Source of the DNA: Neurospora crassa OR74A
Taxonomy: Eukaryota; Ascomycota; Sordariomycetes; Sordariales; Sordariaceae
Length of the DNA: 64,000 bases
NCBI RefSeq assembly: GCF_000182925.2
Contig: NC_026505.1
Coordinates: 186,001 to 250,000 of the forward strand
Reading direction: 5' to 3'
Shown piece after piece: positions 25,617 to 36,244 of the stretch. A model generated the notes under the pieces. That model was not told where the DNA came from, searched no databases, and saw only the letters and a program-made list of their open reading frames with translations. The translations under genes were made by a program, and so were the position numbers. Every line of letters begins with the position of its first letter. The first letter of the stretch is position 1.

Positions 25617-26328
25617 TCAGAACAAGGTTGACGCCAAGACACGGCGTCGCCGCCAAGACTTCAGGCTGTGGGCGTTCGACATGGAACCCTCCAGGGCGCT
25701 AACTGGGGTGGAGTGGGGCCATTCGCTTACACGGCTGACGGGCATGCGACGCCACGATCGCGGGTACCTGGTCCTGGTTTTACTACCTATGGCTCGTAGA
25801 AGAGGAGGGGGGGGGGGGGGGGGGGGGGGTGGGGGGGTTGCCTGCCACTGACCTAGTTGGGCGTAAGGCCAGTAGTAGGGATAATATCCATACGGGTATG
25901 GAGTTGGATATCCGTACTGGTAGAGGTATCCTTGTACTTCCAATGCCGGTAGGACCTTTCCGGCATTGATAGGGAAGTGTACACCCAGCCTGGTGAGTTT
26001 GCGTCGGTTGAAGCCAAAATGTCCGTTTGAGGTGGTCTTCGTACGCCTCGTCCAGCTCGTTCATGCAGTCGGCCGTTAAGCATCCGCCACCGCCAAAATA
26101 TTGGTCTAGACATTCAGCCGGGCATTCGTATTCGTGGAAGAGGTCTACGTAAGACCCCTTTTCCATCTCTTTCCCATCGATGAATGAAAGAACTTTCCCC
26201 GTGATTGGATGAGGCGGGGCCGGGGCAAGCGCCACGTAGCGGCACATGATGTTCTCCCGGGCCTCGGGGAATCGCCGAATGTTGGAGCTGAACTTGTCAG
26301 ATATGGTTCTTCCCCCAATGGACGAGAT
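25617..26328 (-). pseudogene. HP-TSF-PHPD family, copy B, partial
   Basis: Only the second half of the family core is recognisable. The exon starts at 26328 after a CTCCTCTAG acceptor, which matches the conserved intron position. It reads ISSIGGRTISDKF, RYVALAPAPPHPITG, a Gly/Lys-rich link, and GSYVDLFHEYE, aligning with TSF..., LPIxPxxPHPD and SYV of the other copies. A Cys-containing stretch (CPAECLDQYFGGGGCLTADC) follows and is unique to this copy. The tail is Tyr/Pro-rich in one frame and has a short hydrophobic segment in another; which is used is unclear. I could not find a convincing exon 1 with the LAxxIxW/HPV part upstream, so the copy looks incomplete or strongly diverged. It is in the same orientation as copy A and lies just upstream, suggesting tandem duplication. 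Confidence 0.5.
25807..25837. repeat. G23-T-G7 homopolymer tract
   Basis: A run of 23 G, one T and 7 G lies within the tail of copy B, where the minus strand reads as proline codons. Such tracts slip during replication and are hard to sequence, so the frame downstream cannot be trusted. Confidence 0.9.
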
Positions 26329-27441
26329 CTAGAGGAGCAAGACTGAGTCGATTGTAGGAGTACGAGCTGGCGGTCAGGATTGAGAAAGCGAAGGAGACAG
26401 AGGAACTACTGGGAAGTTCGGACTAGTGTATTTGTGTGCGGACGAGGTTACGACGGACCATGAGAACCGACTGTCAGCAGAGATGGGACCACGGCGGGCC
26501 CGTCGTGGCGCCGGGGGACCAGGTTAACCATACAGTACCCCCAAAAGGCTAGAGGTAACCACTGACTAGATCTAAGCAAGAGCCGGAGGCGAGCCACCTA
26601 CTCCACGGGCTTGTCGGAATGGTAGCCGATCTTGCAGGGGTAGCTGGAGTGTCGGAGCGAAATGGGTGTCGGGAGCCAGGCGGACAGCACATGGCGGGAA
26701 GTGCGGTGAGGTGTTAGGAGGAAAAAAGGGACTGGAAGTAAGGAGAAGAGCGGGTCGAAATTTCCGTCAAGATAATCGAAATAGATTGTAATAACGTAAT
26801 TGAGGGAAAGTATGGGATGAAACACCACCGATAGATGGTGCGGATGACAGTGAGCGCAGCGATAGAACCGGGACTGATCGGGGCCGAGGTCTCCGGCCTT
26901 TTCAAGCAAGTACAAGTGTCAGCGAATGAAACTCCATAAGGAACACCTACGACTAACTGTTGTTGATAAGCTAGGTAAGAAAATAGAAGGAGCATCGGGG
27001 CACTATCGCAACACCTTTTGATTCCTCCCTCATCTTGGCTGAAACAAGATCGGTCATGGTACTTTTGGTTCTTTCCCTGTCTGCGAATGTTGATGACAAA
27101 ATGATCAAATTGAATTGGGTGGTGAGATCTAATCGAGTATTTGTGTCGTTCGAGATCGGATGAATGATATCAAAGGGGCGGGATTTGTGAAGCGGACGAT
27201 GTAAACACCAAAAAGATACTCACAGCATTTCAAGAGCAGGATAAGTCTCACAGAGTCGGGTGGGTGACTGGAGATACTTGAGAGGGGCCTAAGATGGGCC
27301 AGAGAGGCACATGTCCGAACCCCGAGGCTCGATGTTCGTAATAATCGAACATTGATCCAACTCCATCATATAGAGATATTCATATTCCCAATCGATGCAG
27401 TGCAATGTACGGCCGCCATGTTTTACAGTTTTTGTTTTTGA
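26329..27441. other. Intergenic region
   Basis: No supported gene. Any first exon of copy B should lie here on the minus strand, but I found no HPV-like coding text. Confidence 0.35.
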
Positions 27442-27768
27442 TATGCCACCGGATCTCCTGCCGTTGGTCCTGGTCAAGATGGGTTTCCCCCTGATTACTG
27501 TCGCTTTTGTCATAACCAATTGCAGACCCCTCGTCAATTATGGCAGCATGTAAACTTTAGGAGTCATTTTGTTGTGATAGCAAAGGTTGAGGGTTGGGCC
27601 CCTCTGTTCAAATTTTGTACCATTTGCAACAAGGACTCAGCGCGGAAGATGCCGGCTGAATGGGCACGTCATATTGGCAGCAAGTCTCACAAAGCCAACC
27701 GCATAGTTGAAGCACGCTCCAATAACCGCGTGAGCTGCGCTTTGATGGACAGTACTTGTTGTACTTGA
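27442..27768 (+). CDS. Double U1-type C2H2 zinc-finger coding exon, no start visible
   Basis: An open frame of 108 codons carries two zinc fingers in tandem. The first is YCRFCHNQLQTPRQLWQHV then NFRSH (C-x2-C-x12-H-x5-H). The second is CTICNKDSARKMPAEWARHI then GSKSH (C-x2-C-x14-H-x5-H). Both have W.xHv/i before the final His pair, as in U1-type fingers that bind RNA or DNA. The matching spacing of the two makes chance unlikely. The frame is bounded upstream by a stop at 27439 and has no in-frame ATG before the first finger, so either an upstream exon exists or this is a gene remnant. It ends ...CALMDSTCCT. No family assignment is made. Confidence 0.45.
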   Translation, partial: YATGSPAVGPGQDGFPPDYCRFCHNQLQTPRQLWQHVNFRSHFVVIAKVEGWAPLFKFCTICNKDSARKMPAEWARHIGSKSHKANRIVEARSNNRVSCALMDSTCCT

Positions 27769-28069
27769 ATCAGCTCCGGATGTGGAAAGCACGTAAACCA
27801 TGATACTGAACAAGAAAGCACCGGACATTATCGTAAGGCCCGTAGTTAGATTCATGTTTCTACTTGCCTTACAGCTCGGTGGTGAAGGGTGGTAGTCAAT
27901 GAAGTACAAATACCCTTTCACGTTTCACGGGTGACTTCTTCCATAACTGCGAGAAAACTCACCCCTTCCTCCGTCTTTTCTCTCCACATAATATCACGTC
28001 ACGGCCTTTCTCGCCCATCGACTCAAGCAGAACTGTTCCCATATCAAGCCAGAAGACACAATCGCCAAC

Positions 28070-28512
28070 ATGAAAGTTCCACATGCCAACCAGAATGGCA
28101 AGGCCGCCGGCCATGCCGCCGACACCACCATGGGAGCGAACTATGCTCTTAGCATCAACACCAAGTTCGAAGACCCCAATAACAAGAGCCCCGGTAAAAG
28201 AGGGTGTGTAAGAGATAACGTCGACACAGTCGACCTGAAGACAAAAGAGGGCTTTGAGGTCAGAAGTGGTGAGTACACAACGATTCAGAGAGGATTGTGG
28301 ACGATTTTGCGAATCTTTCAGAAGACGAATGCAAGGAAACCAATAAAAATAAACATGGTGCTAACGCCGACATAGGCTCCGACGAACATAAGGGTAAAGA
28401 TGCAGGCGGGAAGCGTGGAGAGTCAACAAAGAAGGTCGTGGACGAGATCTTGGGGTTTGATGCGGGCCTCTGGAACGAACTCTCCGACCTCTCAAGTCTT
28501 CACAGGCGCTAG
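28070..28512 (+). CDS. Small hypothetical hydrophilic protein
   Basis: This encodes 111 residues in two exons, 28070-28268 and 28376-28512. The intron has GTGAGT, a GCTAAC branch site and ATAG, and joins in frame. The text is Lys/Asp/Gly-rich (NKSPGKRG, DEHKGKDAGGKRGESTKK), with a slightly hydrophobic end ILGFDAGLWNELSDLSSLHRR. There is no recognised domain, signal peptide or membrane segment. The CAACATGAAAG start context is acceptable. The good intron makes it a credible gene of unknown function. Confidence 0.55.
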
Positions 28513-30480
28513 CACTTATTTTTGGATCTGCAGGCTCCTGGCCTGCATGCTCCTGGCCTCGTCCAGACAGGCATCGTCCTTCCAAGTCACAGGATGTTTC
28601 CCTCGATCTTTGCGTGGAAGGCGACTCACTAGGCGAGCTGTAGCTCAATTTCCGGCCACCTTACAGCCCCGATGCAACTGTCAACTGCACCTCCTGTGTC
28701 CTTTTCAGCGTTGTCATTCCTCCGGCGCTTCCGAACACGTCCAAGGAAATCGGAAAACATGCGGGCAAAGCAACAGCATCCGTTTCTGACCAGCATATGT
28801 CTCGGGTCGTCTCTGAAAAAAAGAAGCAAAGCATATCTCTACAAAAGATCTCCTTCTTGCAGATATCTGCCTCCCCCATGCAAGAATAGGACTTTCAAAC
28901 AATGCTCATGCCGAAGTAGCAGTACAAAGTCCTGCAACTTCAAGTTTGAAGCCCGTAGCGGGTATCCAGCCTCCTTAACGCCGAAACCGACATGGACACG
29001 TGCCGGTAACTGCGACGAGCAAGTTGCGAGCTCAGCCACGGTGGCCTCTTTGCCTGAGGTCACTCAGAAGCGCGGGAAGAGACGCCTCTGCCTGTGGACG
29101 ACCGAGGGACAGCGTGACAGCTCTGCCAGGACACATGTTGTATGTCCTACAGCTTCAGGAGTCACAGTGGGCCCTTGATCGAGCAGGTCCAGGCTCTTAT
29201 CATCCCTTGCTTATGTTCGGTCGAGGGCGACAATTTTGGCCCTGCCAGCCGGCGTCTCTGGGGAATAGCCGTGGCTAAGGTGGAGGCGAGTCTTTTCATC
29301 GTTCGCAGCGTCCTCGGCGTCTCGGATGACATCCGGCTCCGTGAACCTGGGCAGAAACTCAACTGTCAGTGACGAGGTTCCATTCTGGGCTTGGGGCACG
29401 GGAATGGGAGGGCCTGGAGCAACTGGGACAAGTCATGACGGTACAGCAACCGTTAAACCTGTCCCTCTCTGGGCTTGCTATCACGGTGACGCTCCAGCTG
29501 TGGCGGCAGACCTTTGGGGGATCAGGTGCAAGTTGCGAAAAGTCTGGTGCACAGGCGGGCTCGCAGGTGTCTTCACTTGGCAAAGATTGTGAGGCAGGCA
29601 CATACCATTTTCACGATGCCAACTAAGCAACCTCCGAGAGACTGAGACGCGCTGGAACCGGAACGCGCTTCTTTGCGTTAACTCTACTGAGAAAAATGGG
29701 CACTATCAGACGCATACTCCCAGTTCTGGGATCTGTTAGGGAAGCTGGTGTTTTGCAACGGGCAAGAGCAAGGGAGCATGTCGAATTTGCAACAATTTTG
29801 CGAAAGTTTAAATCAGATCGCCAGACCCACTGCACCTTCCCACCCCGACGCTCCCCAGGGTGGCTCCGAGTGCTTGCTCGCACCTGGCTCGACCGTCAAC
29901 TCGAAAGAGCAAGCGGCAAGATTGCAGAAACAAGAGGCCAACCCTCAGCTTTGGTGTTCAGTTTATTTGCTCGACTGATTCAGGTTCATCAGCAGCAGAT
30001 GGACCGCGATCAAAAACGGAAAGCACAATAAGTGCGTCTTCCCTTTGCCGCCCCGTTCGTCCTATTTTCTTTCAGGGTTTCGGTCTTTCTCCTTCTGGGC
30101 TGTGTTAAGGTTCCAGTGCCCTTGCCACTCACGAACTTTTCAGCACAACCGCCTCATAGCAGACGGAACTGGATCAATACTAGTAGTTCGCTACCGGTCG
30201 CCCAGGCAGCTGATCTACTAGGAAGGGACGATGAAGAATGGTTGGGGCGCTCCCGAGAGTTCATCCAATGCAGCGGAATCGGATGTCAGGTGTTGAGTGT
30301 CCGACTTGACGCAAGCAAATGGAAATACAAGTCTGGATGTGATCACAAGCTTTCTGCCTCGTTCACTGTGCACTTCGGTAGCTCGAGGACCTGTCCCAAG
30401 AGCCTCACCTGGACGAGATGGGGAGATCAGGAAGCGAGGCAGGCGACGTCAAAGATTTGACCTTTTTGCCTCAAAATAAT
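28513..30480 (+). other. Coding-like but unresolved stretch
   Basis: Several plus-strand frames here read like protein without forming one gene. Examples are 29142-29372 (GPLIEQVQALIIPCLCSVEG and so on), 29369-29626 (LAITVTLQLWRQTFGGSGAS), 29690-29978 (SDAYSQFWDLLGKLVFCNG then SNLQQFCESLNQIARP) and 30297-30479. They may be exons of an intron-rich gene or the remains of a decayed host gene. I could not find a consistent set of splice sites, a start and a stop. No known domain is seen. Confidence 0.3.
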
Positions 30481-31562
30481 AAGATCTATATGCCATGTTC
30501 CGCATCATCAAGAGAAGGGCCATGACCGGTGACAGATGGGTGAGATGAGAGGTTGATATTTGAATTTGTACGTGAAGCGACACTACAAGTTGATAGGAGA
30601 GATTGACATGCCTAGGTCCAAACCGTAAGCACATCAACGACAGATAAAACTGACACTTGCGAAAAGGGGTTGGCTCCCCTGCCACACAAGACAAGATAAA
30701 TTACCAGATATAGAAATATCCAAACAAGCTGACTACCGTTAGATGACTCAAATTCCATTCTGATCATCAGACCAAATTACCTAACCTTCGTGCTAGGAAC
30801 CACTGCTAAGTTTAGGGGTACCTTTCTTGCTTTCTTAGAAATTAGCCGGGCAGCACAATACCTAGCTACTCCGCCAAAATGACTAGTGGTTGTTGTTGTT
30901 GCTGTTGATGTTGATATTGATGATGATGTTGTTGTTGTAAATAAGTGTTGGGGCAGGCGTGGAAAGTGGGGTTTGCAGGGTGAGCTCTGCTTGAAGGAAG
31001 CTTCCGTTTCCACTTTAGTGCATTTAGATAAGGTAAGCTGATAAGGCACTAGAGTCCCGCAATGACATCCGATCGTCGGATGCCTGCCGGCGTTACTGTT
31101 GGGGTTGTGCTTGACCGGTTGAGCCGGTGGGATTAGGTGAGCAATCGACTGATTTGTACTACCGGAATCCTGTGCTTCACCGGGCATTATTATGTCCGTT
31201 TGGAAACACCTCACGCGCAGTGTCAGAGTGATGTAGAATCCTTACAAATCCTTTTCGAAATTCGTTCCTACCCAGAGATTACAAATTCCAATGGCAGACT
31301 CAACAACAAAAGTCGTCGTCGCCGTCATTTACACTACAATGGCGAGAATGGGTGGATTAATAATGTGGGCCTCGGTTCGCTTCTCTCCACCTTACCCAGG
31401 TGGCTCTTCTCGTGCTTAAGACTCCGCTGTTCCCGCCGTCCATCTTGCCGTTCTGGTGTCATCACCTCATCGTTGCACTCCATCGATCTCACCACCAACC
31501 TCGTCCCATACACCGAACCATCTCATCACACCTATAACGAACAGTTCACATCAACAGTCAAA
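30481..31562. other. Intergenic region and leader of the ABM gene
   Basis: No gene is supported. A GTT/GAT-rich low-complexity patch lies at about 30890-30940. The last 150 bases are CT- and CA-rich, as expected of the 5' leader of the gene starting at 31563. Confidence 0.4.
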
Positions 31563-32360
31563 ATGACTTTCAACCTCGTTGCTGTCGTTTACCCCAAGGA
31601 GGGCAAGCTTGAGCGCGTAAGTTGGTCCCTGAAATGCTGAACTATCCCGCTGAACGGAGCTTCCCCGCTGTCGACTGGACCTGAGGTGCAATGATATCGT
31701 CAACTTTTTTCTTTGTGGTCCTTCACTGCTCCTCCCGTTGAGGGGAGCAGTTGCGACTGCCAGACGAATTCCAAACCTCGAGAAGGGCCGACTGAGAAAC
31801 TTGACTTCTCTACCAAACCGCCAACATCCGGTCCATCCGACCTCACTGTGTCTGCAACTCACCATCAATAATCGGCCCTCGTCTCCCACGTGTTTCAACA
31901 TCCCACACCTAGCATAATATGAAACCATACCGCGTCTTCCCCGGAATTATGGCGACATCTCCTGACAGTAATCCGTCCCACGTACTAACCTGCCGCCCCC
32001 TTCACAGGTCAAGGAACTCGGCAAGGAGATTTCCGCCTGGGTCGAGGCCAACGAGCCCAACACGCTCCAGTACCACTGGTCCACCTCGAAGGAGGACGAC
32101 AAGCCCGTTATCGTCATTCAGGAGATGTAAGTTGTTGTGATCTTTCTCTTTCTTTCATCTCATGTCTGGTAGTAGGTAACCGTGGCTGACATATACACTA
32201 CACTCTCCGCAGCTACGCCGACGAGGCCGCCTTCAACGCTCACAAGGAAAGCCCCAAGTTCGGTTGGATGATCGAGACTGCCACGAAGGAGGATCTCTTC
32301 GCTGCTCCTATCAAGATTCTGTTCCTTGAGCCCTTCACTGGTTTTGCTGGCCGTAAGTAG
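31563..32360 (+). CDS. ABM-domain small protein (antibiotic biosynthesis monooxygenase fold)
   Basis: This is a 106-residue single-domain protein. Exons are 31563-31616, 32008-32126 and 32213-32360; the first intron is long for this genome (391 bases). The text runs MTFNLVAVVYPKEGKLER, then VKELGKEISAWVEANEPNTL, then QYHWSTSK, PVIVIQEIYADEAAF and HKESPKF. This is the ferredoxin-like beta-alpha-beta pattern of ABM proteins, with the typical Y/H near the end of helix 1 and the E.Y.D..A...H signature. Such proteins are cofactor-free monooxygenases or act on quinone- or heme-like substrates. No substrate can be inferred here, and no biosynthetic cluster surrounds it. There is no signal peptide, so it is probably cytosolic. 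The start context TCAAAATGAC is good. Confidence 0.85.
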
Positions 32361-34588
32361 AGGTCGGGCTAGCCGGTTTGCGATGGATGATGAATGAAAT
32401 TGTTCTGCACCTGTGCTTGATCCCTGTCGGCAGTGGTAGGGTGTGCTTGTGAATTCTGAAGTCTGATGATTTTCTCGGTGACTTCCAGTGTTTCTTTGGC
32501 CAGTTCAAGCTTGCACTTCCATGAAGAGAGGTGGGCGGTGGGATGGGCTTCCCGAGTGACAACCAACTTTACGACATCCGTCGAAGGTGTCCAGCGAGTT
32601 CTGTGTTCAGAGAAGCCTGGGTAGAAAAGGTGAGGTGCGGGAAATAGACTGTTTAGGACGGACGCCTGCCCGTGACTCCATGGGCTTGAGGCGCGCAGAT
32701 GGGAGAAGAAGAACGTGGTTCTTGCCAGTACTGGTTGGGAGCAGCACTGGGTGCGGTCAACTTTTTACACGCAAGAAAGTAGAAAGGGCTGCTACATTGA
32801 GAAGGATGAACGAAGGGGAACCAATGGGGGAAGCCGGGAAAAGTCCCTGTCGGTTAGTAAGCCCAGCCTTGTAACCGAGGGTGCCGGTCACTGAGCTTGC
32901 GGCTTGAGCCTTGTGGCAGCGCATCAACACATGGCAACCACAAGAGCATCAGCGGCCAGGATCATGATGCATTTAAAGATACTGCCGGCTCAACGACGCT
33001 ATCCCCGGATGCTTGTTCACGTGGCTCATTCAGTTCGTTGCTTCGGCAGCCCGGACGGGAACTTGGGGAAGAATGCGGGGCAAGCGGGTCTGGATCCGGG
33101 GAGTCCCGGGTCTTGGCGATAACGGTTCCGTTCCGTGAGCTGGATGAACAAAACAACACGTCCCGGGAAGAGACGGGAGAATGGAACCCGAAGAAACCCA
33201 ATCCAGGGGTAAATTCCACTCGAAAGGTTCCCCTGGGAACACTGGGGTTCTCGAGGCCCTCGACAGGGTCTCGCAATGGGGGGATGCAATCCAGAGTGGC
33301 TCCCAATGAGGTCATCGGTCGAGTCATTGTTCAGTTCAACAGCCCGTGTCAGTGATGTCTGTCAAGTCGGTCAAGACGCCCTGATGATTGACTGTCTATC
33401 ACAGGAAGTAGCGTGTCCGAGGACCGCGATTGTCAATAACCTTCCTTTACCTACCTACGTGTCTCCAGTCGCTTTTATTGTGCTGCTACCGTGATAGGTA
33501 GTGTTGGTGGTGGCCAAGGGTGACAACGAGGGTCCGGCTTTATATCATATACGCCAAAGCCATAGTCAACCTGGAAACCATCATCACGATGAGTGTCGCC
33601 GATATTGAGCGGTGTAGTGGTGTCATGTCGGACTGAGGTCATTCATCGCGATCCTGAACCCCGGATTCCGATCTTTTCCATTTCACGTTCTCCAACAATC
33701 AAAACCACGACAAATTCGGCGAAGTCATGACACATTTGACGGGCACGAGACCTGTGGGCAAGGGTTTTGTCTGTTGTCTAACCTTCCGAAAGGAGGCTGC
33801 ATGGCATATGGTCTCCTCAGTTCTGGAGATGAATACATATGGAATAGCCAGTGAAAGAATGGAAAGGGGAGGTGTGAAGTCTTTCGACGGGTTGAATTGG
33901 CGGTCTTTTGATTCGTTGTCTGGATAAAGCTGAAGCTTCATACACGCCGCCAACCAGACAGCGAGCAACATCGATAATATGGTCCAATGTTGAAAACACG
34001 GGATGACGACACTGGCTTGAAGAAAGTCTGCCATTGTGAGGTGACGACGGCCAAGACTGCCCTTGATGAAATGAATGTGACGGTCCGGCAATGCTCAAGC
34101 CGTGACAGTGGGGCCACCTGGCTGCGGATGGCAAGAGGGGACCCCCGGACAAGAACCCCGACCAAGCAGTGACGCGACACTGACAAGCAAGCGTCGGGAA
34201 GACGGCCGCTTGGCGCAGTCCACTCTTTGGAGGGTCTGGGCTGCGGGTTGCTGCAAGTGGTCTGTCATTTTGGAGACAGCTCCCTGCTCAATGCTCGTCG
34301 TCAACCCCCCACCTTGGACCACTAGTGAGGGGCACAACGCAGCTCTTGCTCTGTTTGGGTGTCCTGGCCAATGAAATCGCGGCTAGAGCGTCGGTGCTAT
34401 GCTCGGCCGCCCCGCTGGCTGACCTACGATCCCTCCACTTCCTTCCTCGTCCTTGAACCACTGACGGGAGATTGTTGGGCGTGACTGTCGACCCTCTTGC
34501 AGTTTCTCTCTTCTCCGTCTCCTCTTCCCAAATCTCCTGAGCAGGACATCAACCCTTCGTCATACAAATTCCCGCAGTCTGCAAAACC
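32361..34588. other. Intergenic region
   Basis: No convincing gene. Frames at 32897-33355 (plus) and 32962-33327 (minus) overlap each other in GC-rich DNA and have no recognisable features. The end of this stretch is the CT-rich promoter and leader of the aldolase gene. Confidence 0.4.
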
Positions 34589-34715
34589 GTGAGTGCTTCC
34601 AGTTCTGTCCCATCTTCCTCTTTTCATCCTCTTCATTCTTGTTTGTGATACCCTCAACCTGCTATCCTGGAAAGCGTTCTTATACTTACCTATTTCCACC
34701 TTTTCACACTAACAG
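34589..34715 (+). other. Probable 5' UTR intron of the aldolase gene
   Basis: GTGAGT at 34589 and CACTAACAG ending at 34715 frame a 127-base leader intron just upstream of the start codon at 34760. Leader introns are common in highly expressed fungal genes. It was not confirmed by transcript data. Confidence 0.55.
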
Positions 34716-34759
34716 CTACCCCGCGTCACGCAACTTCATAACCAAAACCAACAGTCAAA

Positions 34760-36244
34760 ATGGGTATCTTCGATGTAAGTCTCCTCCAGTCTCATCCTGG
34801 CAATTGATAGCTTCGAAGCGCAGCTGATCTAACGGTGATACCCTCAACAGGAGCTCAACCTTCCCGCTGGCGTCCTCTACGGTACGATTTGGCCAAGCAG
34901 ATGCGCTGCCCGATACCGGAACATAAACAAAATCTGACCTTTTTCTTTACCTCTAGGTGATGACGTCCTGAAGCTTTTCCAGTACGCTCGCGAGAAGCAG
35001 TTTGCTATCCCTGCCTGCAACGTCACCTCCTCTAGCACTGCCGTCGCTGCCCTCGAGGCTGCTCGCGACCAGAAGGCTCCCATCATCCTCCAGACTTCCC
35101 AGGGTGGTGCTGCCTTCTTCGCCGGCAAGGGCATCAAGGACTCTGCTGAGAAGCGCGAGGCTTCCGTCGCCGGTGCCATTGCCGCCGCTCACTACATCCG
35201 CTCCATTGCCCCCATCTACGGCATTCCCGTTGTCCGTAAGTAGCTTAGCTTGTCTTGTTCGGTTCAACTTGCCTTCCAAGATGCTGACATGGTCCTAGTC
35301 CACACCGACCACTGCGCCAAGAAGCTTCTCCCTTGGCTCGATGGCATGCTCGAGGAGGACGAGAAGTTCTTCAAGGCCAACGGCGTGCCCCTCTTCTCTT
35401 CTCACATGATCGATCTCTCTGGTAAGTCTGCCCCCGACGAATGCGACCGCTCTCACCAATACCCCAGCTTACTGACGTGCAATTACAGAGGAGCCCGTTG
35501 AGGAGAACATCTCCACCTGCGTCAAGTACCTTAAGCGCATGGCGCCCATGAAGCAGTGGCTCGAGATGGAGATCGGTATCACCGTACGTCAATGTCATAA
35601 TGCGCTTGCTCCAAAAGGAAACAAAACTAACACTTGCAAACAGGGTGGCGAGGAGGACGGTGTTGACAACTCCGAGGTTGACAACGCTTCTCTTTACACT
35701 CAGCCCGAGGACATCTGGCAGATCGAGGAGGCTTTCCGCCCTATTTCTCCCTACTTCTCCATTGCCGCTGGCTTCGGGTAAGGCTGAACCCTACCCCTTG
35801 CTCTCGATTGATCAGAACTAACGAGATGACAGCAACGTTCACGGTGTCTACGCTCCTGGCAACGTCAAGCTCCACCCCGAGCTCCTTGGCAAGCACCAGG
35901 CTTACGTCTCCGAGAAGCTCGGTGGCAAGGACAAGAAGCCTGTCTTCTTCGTTTTCCACGGTGGTTCCGGCTCCTCCAAGGAGGAGTACCGTGAGGCTAT
36001 CTCCAACGGTGTCGTCAAGGTCAACGTCGACACTGATCTCCAGTGGAGCTACCTCGTCGGTATCCGTGACTACATCCTCAACAACATCGACTACCTGAGG
36101 AGCCAGGTCGGTAACCCCGAGGGCCCCAACAAGCCCAACAAGAAGAAGTACGACCCCCGTGTCTGGATCCGCGAGGGTGAGAAGACCATGAAGGCCCGCG
36201 TCGAGGAGGCCCTCAAGGACTTCAACGCTGCCGGCACCGTCTAA
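34760..36244 (+). CDS. Fructose-bisphosphate aldolase, class II
   Basis: This glycolytic/gluconeogenic enzyme cleaves fructose 1,6-bisphosphate to dihydroxyacetone phosphate and glyceraldehyde 3-phosphate, using Zn2+, in the cytosol. Exons are 34760-34774, 34851-34881, 34957-35235, 35299-35421, 35489-35583, 35644-35777 and 35833-36244, giving 362 residues, the usual fungal length. The first exon encodes only MGIFD. Visible signatures are LHTDHCAKKLLPW (residues 109 onward, metal and catalytic site), GGEEDGVDN, NVHGVYAPGNVKLHPELL and FFVFHGGSGSSKEEY with KVNVDTDLQWSY. All introns are short GT/AG introns. Codon use is strongly C-ending, fitting a highly expressed gene, and a 5' UTR intron is likely. 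It is the best-anchored gene in the window. Confidence 0.98.

Noticed and set aside
32897-33355. Overlapping plus and minus frames in the ABM-aldolase spacer
   Set aside because: Both strands are open because of base composition; there is no domain, intron logic or start context.
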